Below, piece after piece: positions 8,443-16,465 of a stretch of DNA of 64,000 nucleotides. Origin of the DNA: Hyphomicrobiales bacterium (GTDB taxonomy: Bacteria; Pseudomonadota; Alphaproteobacteria; Rhizobiales; Rhizobiaceae); contig UCIV01000034.1 in NCBI GenBank assembly GCA_900472575.1, positions 1 through 64,000 of the forward strand, read 5' to 3'. The position numbers and the translations under genes were made by a program. The stretch's first letter is position 1. Every line of letters starts with the position of its first letter. The notes beneath the pieces are model-generated. The model made no database searches and had not been told where the DNA came from. It saw nothing but the letters and a program-made list of their open reading frames with translations.

Positions 8443-8727
8443 ATGCAACAGGAAGCTCTCGGAATGGTCGAAACCAAAGGTCTGGTTGCTGCCATCGAAG
8501 CCGCCGATGCCATGGTCAAGTCGGCTAACGTCGCCATGGTCGGTTATGAAAAGATCGGTTCCGGCCTCGTCACGGTTATGGTCCGCGGCGATGTCGGCGC
8601 AGTCAAGGCCGCAACCGATGCCGGTGCCGTCGCCGCCGAAAAGGTCGGCACGGTCGTTTCCGTCCACGTGATCCCGCGTCCTCACATGGAGGTCGAGAAG
8701 ATCCTGCCGGAAAGCAAGGTCGCCTGA
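8443..8727 (+). CDS. BMC-H hexameric shell protein (PduA/EutM-like)
   Basis: This 94-residue protein is a single canonical BMC domain. It begins with ALGMVETKGLVAAIEAAD, has the KIGSG pore loop and the VRGDVGAVKAATDAG helix, and ends with the HVIPRPH strand, all very close to PduA. Such hexamers tile the facets of the shell, and the small central pore admits polar substrate. The ribosome site AAGGAG lies upstream in the 92-base gap after the alcohol dehydrogenase. It is the least modified shell protein in the locus and probably the most abundant. Confidence 0.96.
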   Translation: MQQEALGMVETKGLVAAIEAADAMVKSANVAMVGYEKIGSGLVTVMVRGDVGAVKAATDAGAVAAEKVGTVVSVHVIPRPHMEVEKILPESKVA

Positions 8728-8756
8728 ACCCCTGAACACACAAAGGAGGATCGACA

Positions 8757-9578
8757 ATGCAGGATGCTCTTGTCGAAAAACTCATGGACGAGGTAATCCG
8801 GAAGATGGGTGGGAGCGAAAGCTCCCCGGCCCCGGCCGCCTCTCCCGCTGAGAAGCCGGCTGCCCAGAAGACGGCGCCGAAGGCCTGTAATCTTACCGAA
8901 TTCGTCGGCACGGCAATCGGGCATACGGTCGGTCTGGTGATTGCCAATGTAGACCCGCTACTGCACGAGCAGATGAAGATCGACAAGAAATACCGGTCGA
9001 TCGGCATTGTCGGCGCACGTACCGGCGCAGGTCCGCATATCTTTGCTGCAGACGAAGCGGTGAAGGCCACCAACAGTGAAGTGCTGCTGATCGAACTGCC
9101 GCGCGACACGGAAGGCGGCGGCGGCCATGGCAGCTTGATCATCTTCGGCGCCGAGGACGTTTCCGACGCCCGCCGTGCCGTCGAAGTGACGCTGTCTGAA
9201 CTCGATCGTACCTTCGGCGACGTCTACGGAACGCCGGCCGGCCACCTGGAATTCCAGTATACCGCCCGCGCCAGCTATGCGCTGAACAAGGCCTTCGGGG
9301 CACCACTCGGACAGGCATTCGGCATCACGGTCGGCTCTCCTGCCGCAATAGGCGTGCTTCTGGCCGATACCGCCGCAAAGGCCGCAACCGTGGTACCGAC
9401 CGGTTTTGCTTCCCCAGGCAATGGCGGAACGAGCTACTCGAACGAAGCGATCTTCCTGTTCAGTGGCGATTCCGGTGCTGTCCGTCAGGCCATCCGCGCC
9501 GCACGCGATGTCGGCAAGCAGGTGCTCGGGACGCTTGATCCGGCGGCGGTGGTCTCCTCGACCAAGCCTTACATCTGA
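8757..9578 (+). CDS. pduB: BMC-T trimeric shell protein (PduB-like)
   Basis: This is a 273-residue tandem-BMC protein of the PduB type. Residues 1-19 form an amphipathic helix (MQDALVEKLMDEVIRKMGG) joined by an Ala/Pro/Lys-rich linker of about 20 residues to two BMC folds, beginning near CNLTEFVG and near GHLEFQYTARASYALN. In PduB the N-terminal extension ties cargo to the shell, and the helix here looks suited to that. Trimers of this class can have a gated pore for larger metabolites. AAGGAGG precedes the start by about seven bases. Confidence 0.94.
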   Translation: MQDALVEKLMDEVIRKMGGSESSPAPAASPAEKPAAQKTAPKACNLTEFVGTAIGHTVGLVIANVDPLLHEQMKIDKKYRSIGIVGARTGAGPHIFAADEAVKATNSEVLLIELPRDTEGGGGHGSLIIFGAEDVSDARRAVEVTLSELDRTFGDVYGTPAGHLEFQYTARASYALNKAFGAPLGQAFGITVGSPAAIGVLLADTAAKAATVVPTGFASPGNGGTSYSNEAIFLFSGDSGAVRQAIRAARDVGKQVLGTLDPAAVVSSTKPYI

Positions 9579-9596
9579 CCCTGAAAGGAGACTGTC

Positions 9597-10163
9597 ATGT
9601 TGCAGGAAAGCCTTGGATTGATCGAGACCATCGGATTGACGGCTGCAGTGGCTGCCGCCGATGCGGCGGTGAAATCCGCCAATGTCACGCTGGTGGGCTA
9701 CGAGCTTGCCAATGGCGACGGCATGACAGTCGTCAAGGTTCGGGGGGATGTCGGGGCCGTCAAGGCTGCGGTTTCCGCAGCCGCTGCAGAAGCTTCACGT
9801 GTGGGAACGGTTGTCTCCACCAGCGTGATTGCCCGTCCCGCAAACGGACTGGGCAAGATCGTGGAAAGCGGGTCCACTGTCGGTCTGAAACCACCTGCCG
9901 CAGCGGTTGCTGCGGCGGAGGTTTCCCCGGAGGTTTCTCTGGCGGTAGAGGATGTTGTTGCAGACGATCCGTCACTTGGGCCGGAAGCTCCGGTGACGGA
10001 AGCTGCTGAAGCTCCGGTGGAGGAAGTCGCATCGGCAGAGCCGGAAACCCCGGCCGTTGCCGAGGCTTCTGAAAAGCCTGAGATCGAGGTGGCGGCCGAG
10101 CCGGCACCCCAGGCTGCAAGCCATGCGCAATCCCGCGCCGATCGTCGCCATCGCAGGCGATAG
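9597..10163 (+). CDS. BMC-H shell protein with long acidic/Ala-Pro tail ending in an Arg cluster
   Basis: Residues 1 to about 90 form a BMC domain (LGLIETIGLTAAVAAADAAV, then VRGDVGAVKAAVSAAA). The pore loop differs from PduA: ANGDG instead of KIGSG. About 100 further residues rich in Ala, Pro, Glu and Val follow, with no predicted fold, ending in a short basic stretch (SRADRRHRRR). Tailed BMC-H proteins such as PduK, EutK and CsoS1D relatives exist, but their tails usually hold Cys clusters or helix-turn-helix domains; neither is seen here. The basic end could face the lumen or cytosol and bind nucleic acid, acidic cargo or the cytoskeleton-like positioning machinery; that is conjecture. AAAGGAG precedes the start. 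Confidence 0.9.
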   Translation: MLQESLGLIETIGLTAAVAAADAAVKSANVTLVGYELANGDGMTVVKVRGDVGAVKAAVSAAAAEASRVGTVVSTSVIARPANGLGKIVESGSTVGLKPPAAAVAAAEVSPEVSLAVEDVVADDPSLGPEAPVTEAAEAPVEEVASAEPETPAVAEASEKPEIEVAAEPAPQAASHAQSRADRRHRRR

Positions 10164-10286
10164 CCGGCACCAGAAAGACGAGAACTTCAGGTGACAGCGA
10201 ACACCGGCGGCAACACCGCCGGGTGGATTGCTGCGCCCATGAAAGGCCCGGTCGTCATGTCGGGCCAGGACGAACAGGACACCATA

Positions 10287-10973
10287 ATGCAAATCAACAG
10301 CCCCATGATCGACCGCGTGATCGCCGAGCTTCTGGCACAGAGCCTCACCGTCTCGGCGGAGCAGGCGAAACCTGCCGCAAAAGACTCGGAGGACCGCGAT
10401 CCGTGGCTCGTGCCGATTGGCGTGTCGAACCGCCACATCCATCTTTCGCGACCGGACATGGACGCGCTTTTCGGTCCCGGTTCGGAACTGACGCGCATGA
10501 AAGCGATGAAACAGCCCGGCCAATATGCGGCGGAAGAAACGGTGACGATCCGTGGACCCAAGGGCCAGATCGGCAAGGTGCGGGTGCTCGGGCCGCTGCG
10601 CAAGGAAACGCAGATCGAGGTTTCGGTCGCCGATGGTTTCACCCTCGGTATCAAGCCGCCGCTGCGCATGTCGGGAAAACTGGAACAGTCGCCAGGCATC
10701 GAAGTGATCGGCCCCTATGGAGCGATCAAGAAGGAGAGCGGCGTGATCGTGGCGCTCCGCCATATCCACATGCTGCCGGCTGAAGCCGCAAAACTTGGCC
10801 TGAAGAACGGCGAAGAGGTCGATGTCGAGGTTGGCGGCGTGCGCGGCGGCATCATGCACAGTGTGACGATCCGTGCTGCCGAAGCTTCATTCATGGAAAT
10901 GCATATCGACGTCGAGGAGGCCAATGCATTCGGCCTGAAGAACGACGCGATGGTGTGGATCCGCAAGGTCTGA
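10287..10973 (+). CDS. pduL: PduL-type phosphate propanoyltransferase
   Basis: With the ATG at 10287 the protein has 228 residues. PduL converts acyl-CoA plus phosphate to acyl-phosphate and free CoA inside the shell. The two zinc-binding motifs are visible: VSNRHIHLS in the first PTAC domain and VALRHIHML in the second. The N-terminal helix INSPMIDRVIAELLAQSL has the hydrophobic spacing of an encapsulation peptide and is joined by a Glu/Lys/Ala linker. In-frame starts further upstream (GTG 10191, ATG 10239, ATG 10257) would add up to 32 poorly conserved residues; AGGAC before 10287 favours the shorter form. The partner acyl kinase is not encoded in this window. Confidence 0.93.
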   Translation: MQINSPMIDRVIAELLAQSLTVSAEQAKPAAKDSEDRDPWLVPIGVSNRHIHLSRPDMDALFGPGSELTRMKAMKQPGQYAAEETVTIRGPKGQIGKVRVLGPLRKETQIEVSVADGFTLGIKPPLRMSGKLEQSPGIEVIGPYGAIKKESGVIVALRHIHMLPAEAAKLGLKNGEEVDVEVGGVRGGIMHSVTIRAAEASFMEMHIDVEEANAFGLKNDAMVWIRKV

Positions 10974-10986
10974 TCGGAGAGAAGTC

Positions 10987-11824
10987 ATGTCGAGCATCGA
11001 CAGCAAACTCAAGGCTTTCGGGGAACTCGTCCGGCAGGGCACGATCGTGCCGCAGCCGGAATGGGCGCCCGGCCGGCTGAAGGTTGGCGTCGATCTCGGC
11101 ACGGCAAACCTCGTGCTTTCGGTGGTCGATGCGGAGAATAATCCGGTGGCGGGTACGTCCTGGCGCTCGACCGTCGTGCGTGACGGCATCGTCGTCGATT
11201 ATATCGGCGCGGTTCACGCTGTTCGCCGCATGAAAGAGGAGCTTGAGGAGCGGCTCGGTCAGCCGCTCTCGCGCGCTGCAACCGCCATTCCGCCCGGCGT
11301 TCATCCGTCCAATGCGAAGGCGATCGGCCATGTGGTCGAATCGGCCGATTTCGAACTGGCGGAGATTGTCGATGAACCGACCGCCGCGGCGCCTGCTTGG
11401 CGTTGAGAACGGTGCGGTGGTCGATGTCGGCGGCGGCACGACGGGCATTTCCGTTCTCAAGGACGGCGAGGTGGTTGCCACATTCGACGAGCCGACCGGC
11501 GGCACGCATATGACGCTGGTTCTGGCCGGTGCCAGAAAGATCTCCTTCGAGGATGCCGAGGCTGAAAAGCTCAATCACGCATTGGAGCGGGATGTATTTT
11601 CGATCATCCGGCCGGTGGCCGACAAGATGGGGCGTATCGTCGCCGAGTTTCTTGCCGACTACCCTTATGTTGACACGATCCATGTCGTCGGCGGCGCCTG
11701 CTCGTTCAAGGATTTTGCGGCGGTTCTCGTCAGTCATACCGGACGCCGGGTCATCAAGCCCGTCGAACCACTGCTGGTTACGCCGCTCGGGATCGCGATG
11801 TATCACGATGGAGGCCAGGCATGA
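10987..11824 (+). pseudogene. eutJ: EutJ-like actin/Hsp70-fold protein, interrupted by a one-base frameshift
   Basis: The first frame (10987-11406) gives the N-terminal half: VGVDLGTANLVLSVVD (phosphate-1 loop) through VDEPTAAA, then runs to a premature stop at 11404-11406. The second half, beginning LLGVENGAVVDVGGGTTG (phosphate-2 loop) and ending with VVGGACSFKDF, continues in another frame to 11824. Removing one C near 11391-11393 (gcggcgcctgc) restores a continuous 278-residue protein with AAALLGVENG, the length of EutJ. EutJ is a proposed chaperone of ethanolamine-type microcompartments. Either the gene is broken, or this is an assembly error in a GC-rich run, or the frame is shifted by the ribosome; an error or recent mutation is most likely because all motifs on both sides are intact. 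Confidence 0.88.
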
Positions 11825-12582
11825 GCATCGATGCCGTTCTCGATCATATCCTTCTCGATCTTCTGTCCGACCGTATCATCGAGCGGATGAGGGGCGGAGT
11901 GCCAGCCAAGCCGCGCTCGGCGCTGGTGCTGTTTGCGGAAACGGATTTCGGGCTTGAGGCTGCGCTCGAACAATTGCAGCAGCTTCGCGATGCGGGATGG
12001 GCATTTGAGACGGTCATTGCGCCGGAGGCACGGCAATCGCTGAAGGATCGGCTTGCTGGCTTCGGAGCAGCGGAAGTCGAAGGCAAGGCCGATTATCTTC
12101 TGGATCGGCACATGACCATACTGGTTCCAGCGCTCAGCGTTTCGCTCGCCGCCAAGGTGGCGCTCGGCATTGCCGACGATCCGCTGTCGAAGATTCTGCA
12201 GGGTGGGCTTGAGAGAGGTGTCCGCATCATCGCCGCCCGAGATGGCGTCTGCCCCAACGGACGGGATCGGCGCGCGCGTGGATTGCTGCCGAATGTGGCC
12301 TATCAGGCGACGATGAGCGGCCATCTGCAGACACTGATGAGTTACGGCATCGAGCTGAGCTGGGCTGCACGGCTTGCCGTCACCGTCGAGGGCGACACGC
12401 CTGCGTCTGCAACGCCTATAGCTGCACCGAAGCTTATTGCTGCACGAACCGAGGGCGTGTTCGGCCTGCGCGAGGCTCGCAGCCTCAACGCCACGGAACT
12501 GCGTCTGGGTCATGCCGTGATCGTCACGCCGGCCGCCGCGGAAGAACTGCGCGCGCGCGACATCGCGCTTGTGAGGGAGTGA
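11821..12582 (+). CDS. microcompartment-associated flavoprotein-fold protein
   Basis: This 253-residue protein starts four bases inside the eutJ stop (ATGA overlap). Its centre resembles the flavoprotein (HFCD/PPC-decarboxylase-like) fold: an SALVLFAETDFGLE beta-alpha start, then LVPALSVSLAAKVALGIADDPL, which matches the family pattern P-x-S-x-x-x-A-K-x-A-x-G-I-x-D. The first 23 residues (MSIDAVLDHILLDLLSDRII...) look like an encapsulation helix. The C-terminal about 50 residues contain a repeated ATELRLGHAVIVTPAA element. Flavoproteins of this class occur in other glycyl-radical microcompartment loci with no proven reaction; moving electrons between inside and outside is a common guess. Confidence is in the fold, not the job. 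Confidence 0.68.
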   Translation: MSIDAVLDHILLDLLSDRIIERMRGGVPAKPRSALVLFAETDFGLEAALEQLQQLRDAGWAFETVIAPEARQSLKDRLAGFGAAEVEGKADYLLDRHMTILVPALSVSLAAKVALGIADDPLSKILQGGLERGVRIIAARDGVCPNGRDRRARGLLPNVAYQATMSGHLQTLMSYGIELSWAARLAVTVEGDTPASATPIAAPKLIAARTEGVFGLREARSLNATELRLGHAVIVTPAAAEELRARDIALVRE

Positions 12583-12592
12583 GGATCAAGCC

Positions 12593-12886
12593 ATGTATCT
12601 CGCCAAAGTTATCGGACGGGTGGTCGCCACGACCAAGGATGCGAGCCTCTCGGGTTCGAAACTTCTGATCATTACCCGGCTCAATGAAATGTTGGAGCCG
12701 CAGGGCCAGACGCTGATTGCCGTCGATACGGTCGGGGCCGGCAAGGGCGAAACGGTCATCGTCACATCCGGCAGCGCCAGCCGCTTTGCCGGCACGCTGC
12801 AGAGTTCAGTCGTTGATGCCACGATTGTCGGCATTGTCGATACGGTCGAAACAGACGGGGGAGTGAGCGATGTTCGCCACCCGTAA
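12593..12886 (+). CDS. BMC-P pentameric vertex protein (EutN/PduN/CcmL)
   Basis: This is a 97-residue EutN/CcmL-family protein. It opens with MYLAKVIGRVVATTKD, has LNEMLEPQGQTLIAVDTVGAGKGETVIVTSGS in its barrel strands and ends with the strand ATIVGIVDTVE. Pentamers cap the twelve vertices of the shell, and one copy per locus is normal. Its 3' end overlaps the next gene by 17 bases, suggesting coupled translation. Confidence 0.96.
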   Translation: MYLAKVIGRVVATTKDASLSGSKLLIITRLNEMLEPQGQTLIAVDTVGAGKGETVIVTSGSASRFAGTLQSSVVDATIVGIVDTVETDGGVSDVRHP

Positions 12887-13433
12887 TTTCGCCCCCCGCG
12901 ACCTGCAATTGATCGAAGTGGCACTCGCCGCCGAGCTTGCCGGGCACATTGCCGGTAGAGGGTTTGCAGCCGGCATTTCGCTTGCCGATGCCTGCGCCAT
13001 TGCCGAGCGTGCGGAGAACCGTGCGCGGCAGATGTCGGTGCCGGTCTGCATCGCAATCGCCGATGCCGAGGGACGCTCGATCCTGTTTCACCGCATGGAA
13101 GGCAGTCTGCCGGCAAGCACCAAGCTCGCTGCCGCCAAGGCCTGGACTTCTGCTGCCTATCGCATGGGAACCGATGAACTCGGGTGCCTCGCCCAGCCGG
13201 GCGGCATGCTTTTCGGTGTCGGCCATTCGGGAAGCGGCGCCGGCAACGGCTCGGGCGAAGGCCAGGTTGTGCTTTTCGGCGGGGGCATTCCCTGCCGCGC
13301 TCATGGTGCCGTGATCGGTGCCATCGGCATCAGTGGCGGAACGGTCGCTGAAGACATGGAGATCGCCCGCTACGCGATCGATGGATTTCCCGAAAGAAGG
13401 GGAACGGTCCCCGAGGAAGGAAGAGGATTATGA
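12870..13433 (+). CDS. PduO C-terminal domain / GlcG-HbpS family protein
   Basis: This is a 187-residue stand-alone heme-binding/GlcG-type domain (DUF336): ISLADACAIAERAENRA, then VCIAIADAEGRSILFHRMEG, and the glycine-rich AHGAVIGAIGISGGTVAEDMEIA near the end. In PduO this domain follows the cobalamin adenosyltransferase, which is absent here, in line with a B12-independent pathway. HbpS-like proteins bind heme, and the PduO-C domain has been reported to bind heme too. An insertion GGMLFGVGHSGSGAGNGSGEG is unusually Gly-rich. Its role in microcompartments is unsettled; redox or oxygen sensing around a radical enzyme is a reasonable guess. The start at 12870 overlaps the vertex protein gene. 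Confidence 0.83.
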   Translation: MFATRNFAPRDLQLIEVALAAELAGHIAGRGFAAGISLADACAIAERAENRARQMSVPVCIAIADAEGRSILFHRMEGSLPASTKLAAAKAWTSAAYRMGTDELGCLAQPGGMLFGVGHSGSGAGNGSGEGQVVLFGGGIPCRAHGAVIGAIGISGGTVAEDMEIARYAIDGFPERRGTVPEEGRGL

Positions 13434-15088
13434 ACGACCAAGACATCAATGCCGCCGTCAATCGCGTGCTTGCCGGGTTCAACGGCGCAATCGCTCCGGC
13501 TCCGACCCCTGTTCCTGCCCCTCCTCCGGTAAAGAGTGCAGCATCCTCGGTCGAAGATACGGTGGCCCGCATCATCGCGGAAATGGGCGGTTCCAGGCCT
13601 GCACCGGCTGCCGACCCCACAGCGCCATTCAGCCAGGGCTGCATCGTTGCCGATGGTATGGTGACGAAGTCCGCCGGCGAAGTGAACTGCTCCTGCTGCG
13701 AACGCAGCGACTGCGCGCTCTCTTCCGCACCGGCTTCCCTGAATATCTCCGATGAAGAAGCCGTTATTCTGGGCGACGGCGTGTTTGCCAGCATGGACGA
13801 GGCGGTGGAAGCCGCAGCCGAAGCGCAGAGGCAATATCTGTTCTGCTCCATGGCTGCACGAAAGAGCTTTGTCGACGGTATCCGCGATATTTTCCTCGAT
13901 CCGGCCATGCTGGAACGGATTTCCAGGATGACCGTCGAACAGACCGGCATGGGCAATGCCAGCGACAAGGTGATCAAGAACCGGCTCGCCGCTTCCAAGA
14001 CCCCCGGCATCGAAGATCTGAAGACCGAAGCCGAAAGCGGTGATGGCGGCCTGACGCTGGTTGAATATTCCGCCTATGGTGTCATCGGTTCGATCACGCC
14101 GACCACCAATCCTACGGAAACGATCATCTGCAATACGATCGGCATGCTGGCAGCTGGCAATGCCGTCGTGTTCAGCCCCCATCCGCGCGCCAAGATCGTA
14201 TCGCTCCTTGCAATCAAGCTTATCAATCGGAAGCTCGCTTCGCTGGGTGCGCCGGCAAACCTGGTTGTTACCGTTCAGGCACCGTCGATCGACAATACCA
14301 ATGCGATGATGGCGCATCCCAAGGTGCGCATGCTGGTGGCAACCGGCGGCCCGGCCATCGTCAAGACGGTGATGTCGACCGGCAAGAAGGCGATCGGCGC
14401 CGGTGCCGGCAACCCGCCGGTCGTCGTCGATGAAACGGCAGATATCGAAAAGGCTGCCAAGGACATCGTCAGCGGCTGCAGCTTCGACAACAACCTGCCC
14501 TGCATTGCGGAAAAAGAAGTGATCGCGGTCAGCCAGATCGCCGATTTCCTGATCTCGCAGATGCAGAAGAACGGCGCCTATCTGGTCAAGGATATGGCTG
14601 TTGTGAAGAAGCTCGAGGAACTGGTGCTGACCGCGAAGGGCGGGCCGCAGACCAATTGCGTCGGCAAGAGCGCTGTCTACCTGCTCGACAAGGTCGGGAT
14701 TTCGGTTGGTCCGGAGATCCGCGTCATCCTGATCGAACTGCCGAAGGAACATCCGTTCGTGCAGGAAGAGTTGATGATGCCGATCCTGCCGCTGGTGCGG
14801 GCAGGAGACGTGGATGAAGCGATCGATCTTGCCGTCGAACTGGAGAATGGCAACCGCCATACGGCGATGATCCATTCCACCGATGTGCGCAAGATCACCA
14901 AGATGGCGAAGCTGATCCAGACGACGATCTTCGTGAAAAACGGCCCGTCCTATGCGGGTATCGGCGTCGGCGGCGAGGGTTACACGACCTTCACCATAGC
15001 AGGTCCGACCGGCGAGGGGCTGACGTCGCCGAAATCCTTCGCCCGTCGTCGCAAGTGCGTGATGGTGGAGGCGCTGAACGTCCGCTGA
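13430..15088 (+). CDS. CoA-acylating aldehyde dehydrogenase (PduP/EutE-like) with double encapsulation helix and Cys-rich N-terminus
   Basis: The 552-residue enzyme oxidises aldehyde to acyl-CoA with NAD+ and CoA. The catalytic Cys358 lies in NNLPCIAEKE, and the core from about residue 105 on matches PduP/EutE (about 460 residues). The N-terminal 100 residues are extra and striking: helix one (residues 1-17, DINAAVNRVLAGF), a Pro/Ala linker (20-38), helix two (40-53, VEDTVARIIAEMG), another linker, then five cysteines (71, 87, 89, 90, 95) in the pattern C...CxCCx4C. Both helices look like encapsulation peptides. The Cys cluster could bind a metal or Fe-S cluster or form disulfides; this is not established. 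The gene overlaps the preceding one by four bases. Confidence 0.92.
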   Translation: MNDQDINAAVNRVLAGFNGAIAPAPTPVPAPPPVKSAASSVEDTVARIIAEMGGSRPAPAADPTAPFSQGCIVADGMVTKSAGEVNCSCCERSDCALSSAPASLNISDEEAVILGDGVFASMDEAVEAAAEAQRQYLFCSMAARKSFVDGIRDIFLDPAMLERISRMTVEQTGMGNASDKVIKNRLAASKTPGIEDLKTEAESGDGGLTLVEYSAYGVIGSITPTTNPTETIICNTIGMLAAGNAVVFSPHPRAKIVSLLAIKLINRKLASLGAPANLVVTVQAPSIDNTNAMMAHPKVRMLVATGGPAIVKTVMSTGKKAIGAGAGNPPVVVDETADIEKAAKDIVSGCSFDNNLPCIAEKEVIAVSQIADFLISQMQKNGAYLVKDMAVVKKLEELVLTAKGGPQTNCVGKSAVYLLDKVGISVGPEIRVILIELPKEHPFVQEELMMPILPLVRAGDVDEAIDLAVELENGNRHTAMIHSTDVRKITKMAKLIQTTIFVKNGPSYAGIGVGGEGYTTFTIAGPTGEGLTSPKSFARRRKCVMVEALNVR

Positions 15089-15137
15089 GGTAGGGACGTC
15101 TGTCGTTCGAAGAAGACTGGAAGAGAGGAGATCCGCC

Positions 15138-15440
15138 ATGGCAACCCGCATCATCAACGCTCCGCATCCTGACGTGTTGCAGATGCTGCAGCGACGGATG
15201 CCACCGCATGGCCGGGCCTGGGTGCAGGCCAACCGGGTGGATTCCGTCGGGCTGATGCAGATCCCGGTGGCGGACCTTTTCTACTTCTCCGATCTCGCAT
15301 TGAAGGCTGCAGGCGTTTTCACCGTCGAACTCTACGGCACCTGCCCGCAGCACGTCACTTCGCTTGCCATCATGGGAGAGACCTCGTCCGTCCGCATGGC
15401 GATGGATGCCATCGCAGCAGCACAACAGTCCGAGTTCTGA
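15138..15440 (+). CDS. diverged single-BMC-domain shell protein (EutS/PduU-like or atypical BMC-H)
   Basis: In this 100-residue protein, residues 35 to 95 can be laid on a BMC fold: DSVGLMQIPVADLFYFSDLALKAAGV resembles the EutS segment ending DLALKAADV, and a strand HVTSLAIMGETSSVRMAMDAI occupies the place of the usual RGDVGAVKAA helix. The first 34 residues form a non-BMC extension with His/Arg/Pro. The pore-loop equivalent (LYGTCPQHV) carries a Cys where PduA has KIGSG; a pore cysteine could hold an Fe-S cluster or be a redox gate. Whether it is circularly permuted like EutS/PduU or a plain BMC-H cannot be settled by eye. GAGGAG precedes the start. Confidence 0.75.
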   Translation: MATRIINAPHPDVLQMLQRRMPPHGRAWVQANRVDSVGLMQIPVADLFYFSDLALKAAGVFTVELYGTCPQHVTSLAIMGETSSVRMAMDAIAAAQQSEF

Positions 15441-15491
15441 ACGGCGCCGGAGGAGGCGCCGGAACGCGGCATAAAAAGACAGGATATTGAA

Positions 15492-16409
15492 ATGAATACG
15501 ATCGACTACGACAGGCAAGGCATCGTCTTCGACATCCAGCGCTATTCCATCCATGACGGGCCGGGTGTGCGCACGATCGTGTTTCTCAAAGGCTGCCCGC
15601 TGCGCTGCCGCTGGTGCTCCAACCCGGAATCGCAGAACCCCGAGCCGGAACTGTTCTATCGCCGTTCAGCCTGTATCAAATGCGGCCAGTGCATGGCGGT
15701 CTGTCCGACCAAGGCGATTGCCTATGAGAATCCCGATTTCGTCGATCGAAATAAATGCATCAAGTGCGGAGCCTGCACCAAGGTCTGTCCGACGCAGGCG
15801 CTGAAGCGTGCCGGCAAGACGATGAGCATTGCCGAGGTGATGCAGGAATTGCGCAAGGATGCGCATCATTATCGCCGGTCCGGTGGCGGGATCACGCTTT
15901 CGGGTGGTGAGCCGCTGTTCCAGCACGAGTTTGCCAAGCAGCTCCTGATGGCCTGCCATGAGCAGGGCTGGAACACGGCGATGGAGACGACGGGTTGCAC
16001 GACCCGCGAGATCGTTCGCGACGTCATTCCGTTTGTCGATCATGTGCTGATGGACCTGAAGGCCATCGATCCGGCGGTGCATCGGGCCAATACCGGTATC
16101 GACAACCGCATCATTCTCGAAAACGCGCTCTGCATCGCATCGCTCACCCACACGGTGGTGCGCATTCCTGTCGTGCCGGGGGTGAACGACAATGTCGAGG
16201 CGATCACTGCAATCGGCAATTTCGCCAAGCTGATGCCGGGCGTCGATACCGTGCATCTCTTGCCCTACCACACCTATGGCGAAAACAAATACGAGCTGCT
16301 CGGCCGGCCATACCCGATGGCGGATGCCCCCAATCTCAAGCCCGAAGACATGACGCCGTTCAAGGCGGCAGTTGAAGGGCTTGGCTTCAATTGCGTCATC
16401 GGCGGCTGA
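15492..16409 (+). CDS. glycyl radical enzyme activating enzyme (radical SAM)
   Basis: This 305-residue activase generates the Gly822 radical on the dehydratase using SAM and a reduced [4Fe-4S] cluster. The radical SAM motif CPLRCRWC gives Cys35, Cys39 and Cys42. Two ferredoxin-type clusters follow (CIKCGQCMAVC, 61-71; CIKCGACTKVC, 89-99), as in the glycerol dehydratase and propanediol activases but not in the pyruvate formate-lyase activase. SGGEPL (SAM amine binding) lies near residue 137. Both extra clusters have all four Cys. The start is the ATG at 15492 after a 51-base gap. Confidence 0.95.
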   Translation: MNTIDYDRQGIVFDIQRYSIHDGPGVRTIVFLKGCPLRCRWCSNPESQNPEPELFYRRSACIKCGQCMAVCPTKAIAYENPDFVDRNKCIKCGACTKVCPTQALKRAGKTMSIAEVMQELRKDAHHYRRSGGGITLSGGEPLFQHEFAKQLLMACHEQGWNTAMETTGCTTREIVRDVIPFVDHVLMDLKAIDPAVHRANTGIDNRIILENALCIASLTHTVVRIPVVPGVNDNVEAITAIGNFAKLMPGVDTVHLLPYHTYGENKYELLGRPYPMADAPNLKPEDMTPFKAAVEGLGFNCVIGG

Positions 16410-16465
16410 ACCCAAAAGACGATGACCCGGGACGCGCATCCCGGGCCTGGATAAAGGAGGCGATC

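Noticed and set aside
13370..15232. 620-residue minus-strand frame
   Set aside because: It lies opposite the aldehyde dehydrogenase gene, is rich in His/Arg/Asp from antisense of GC-rich codons, and has no family features.
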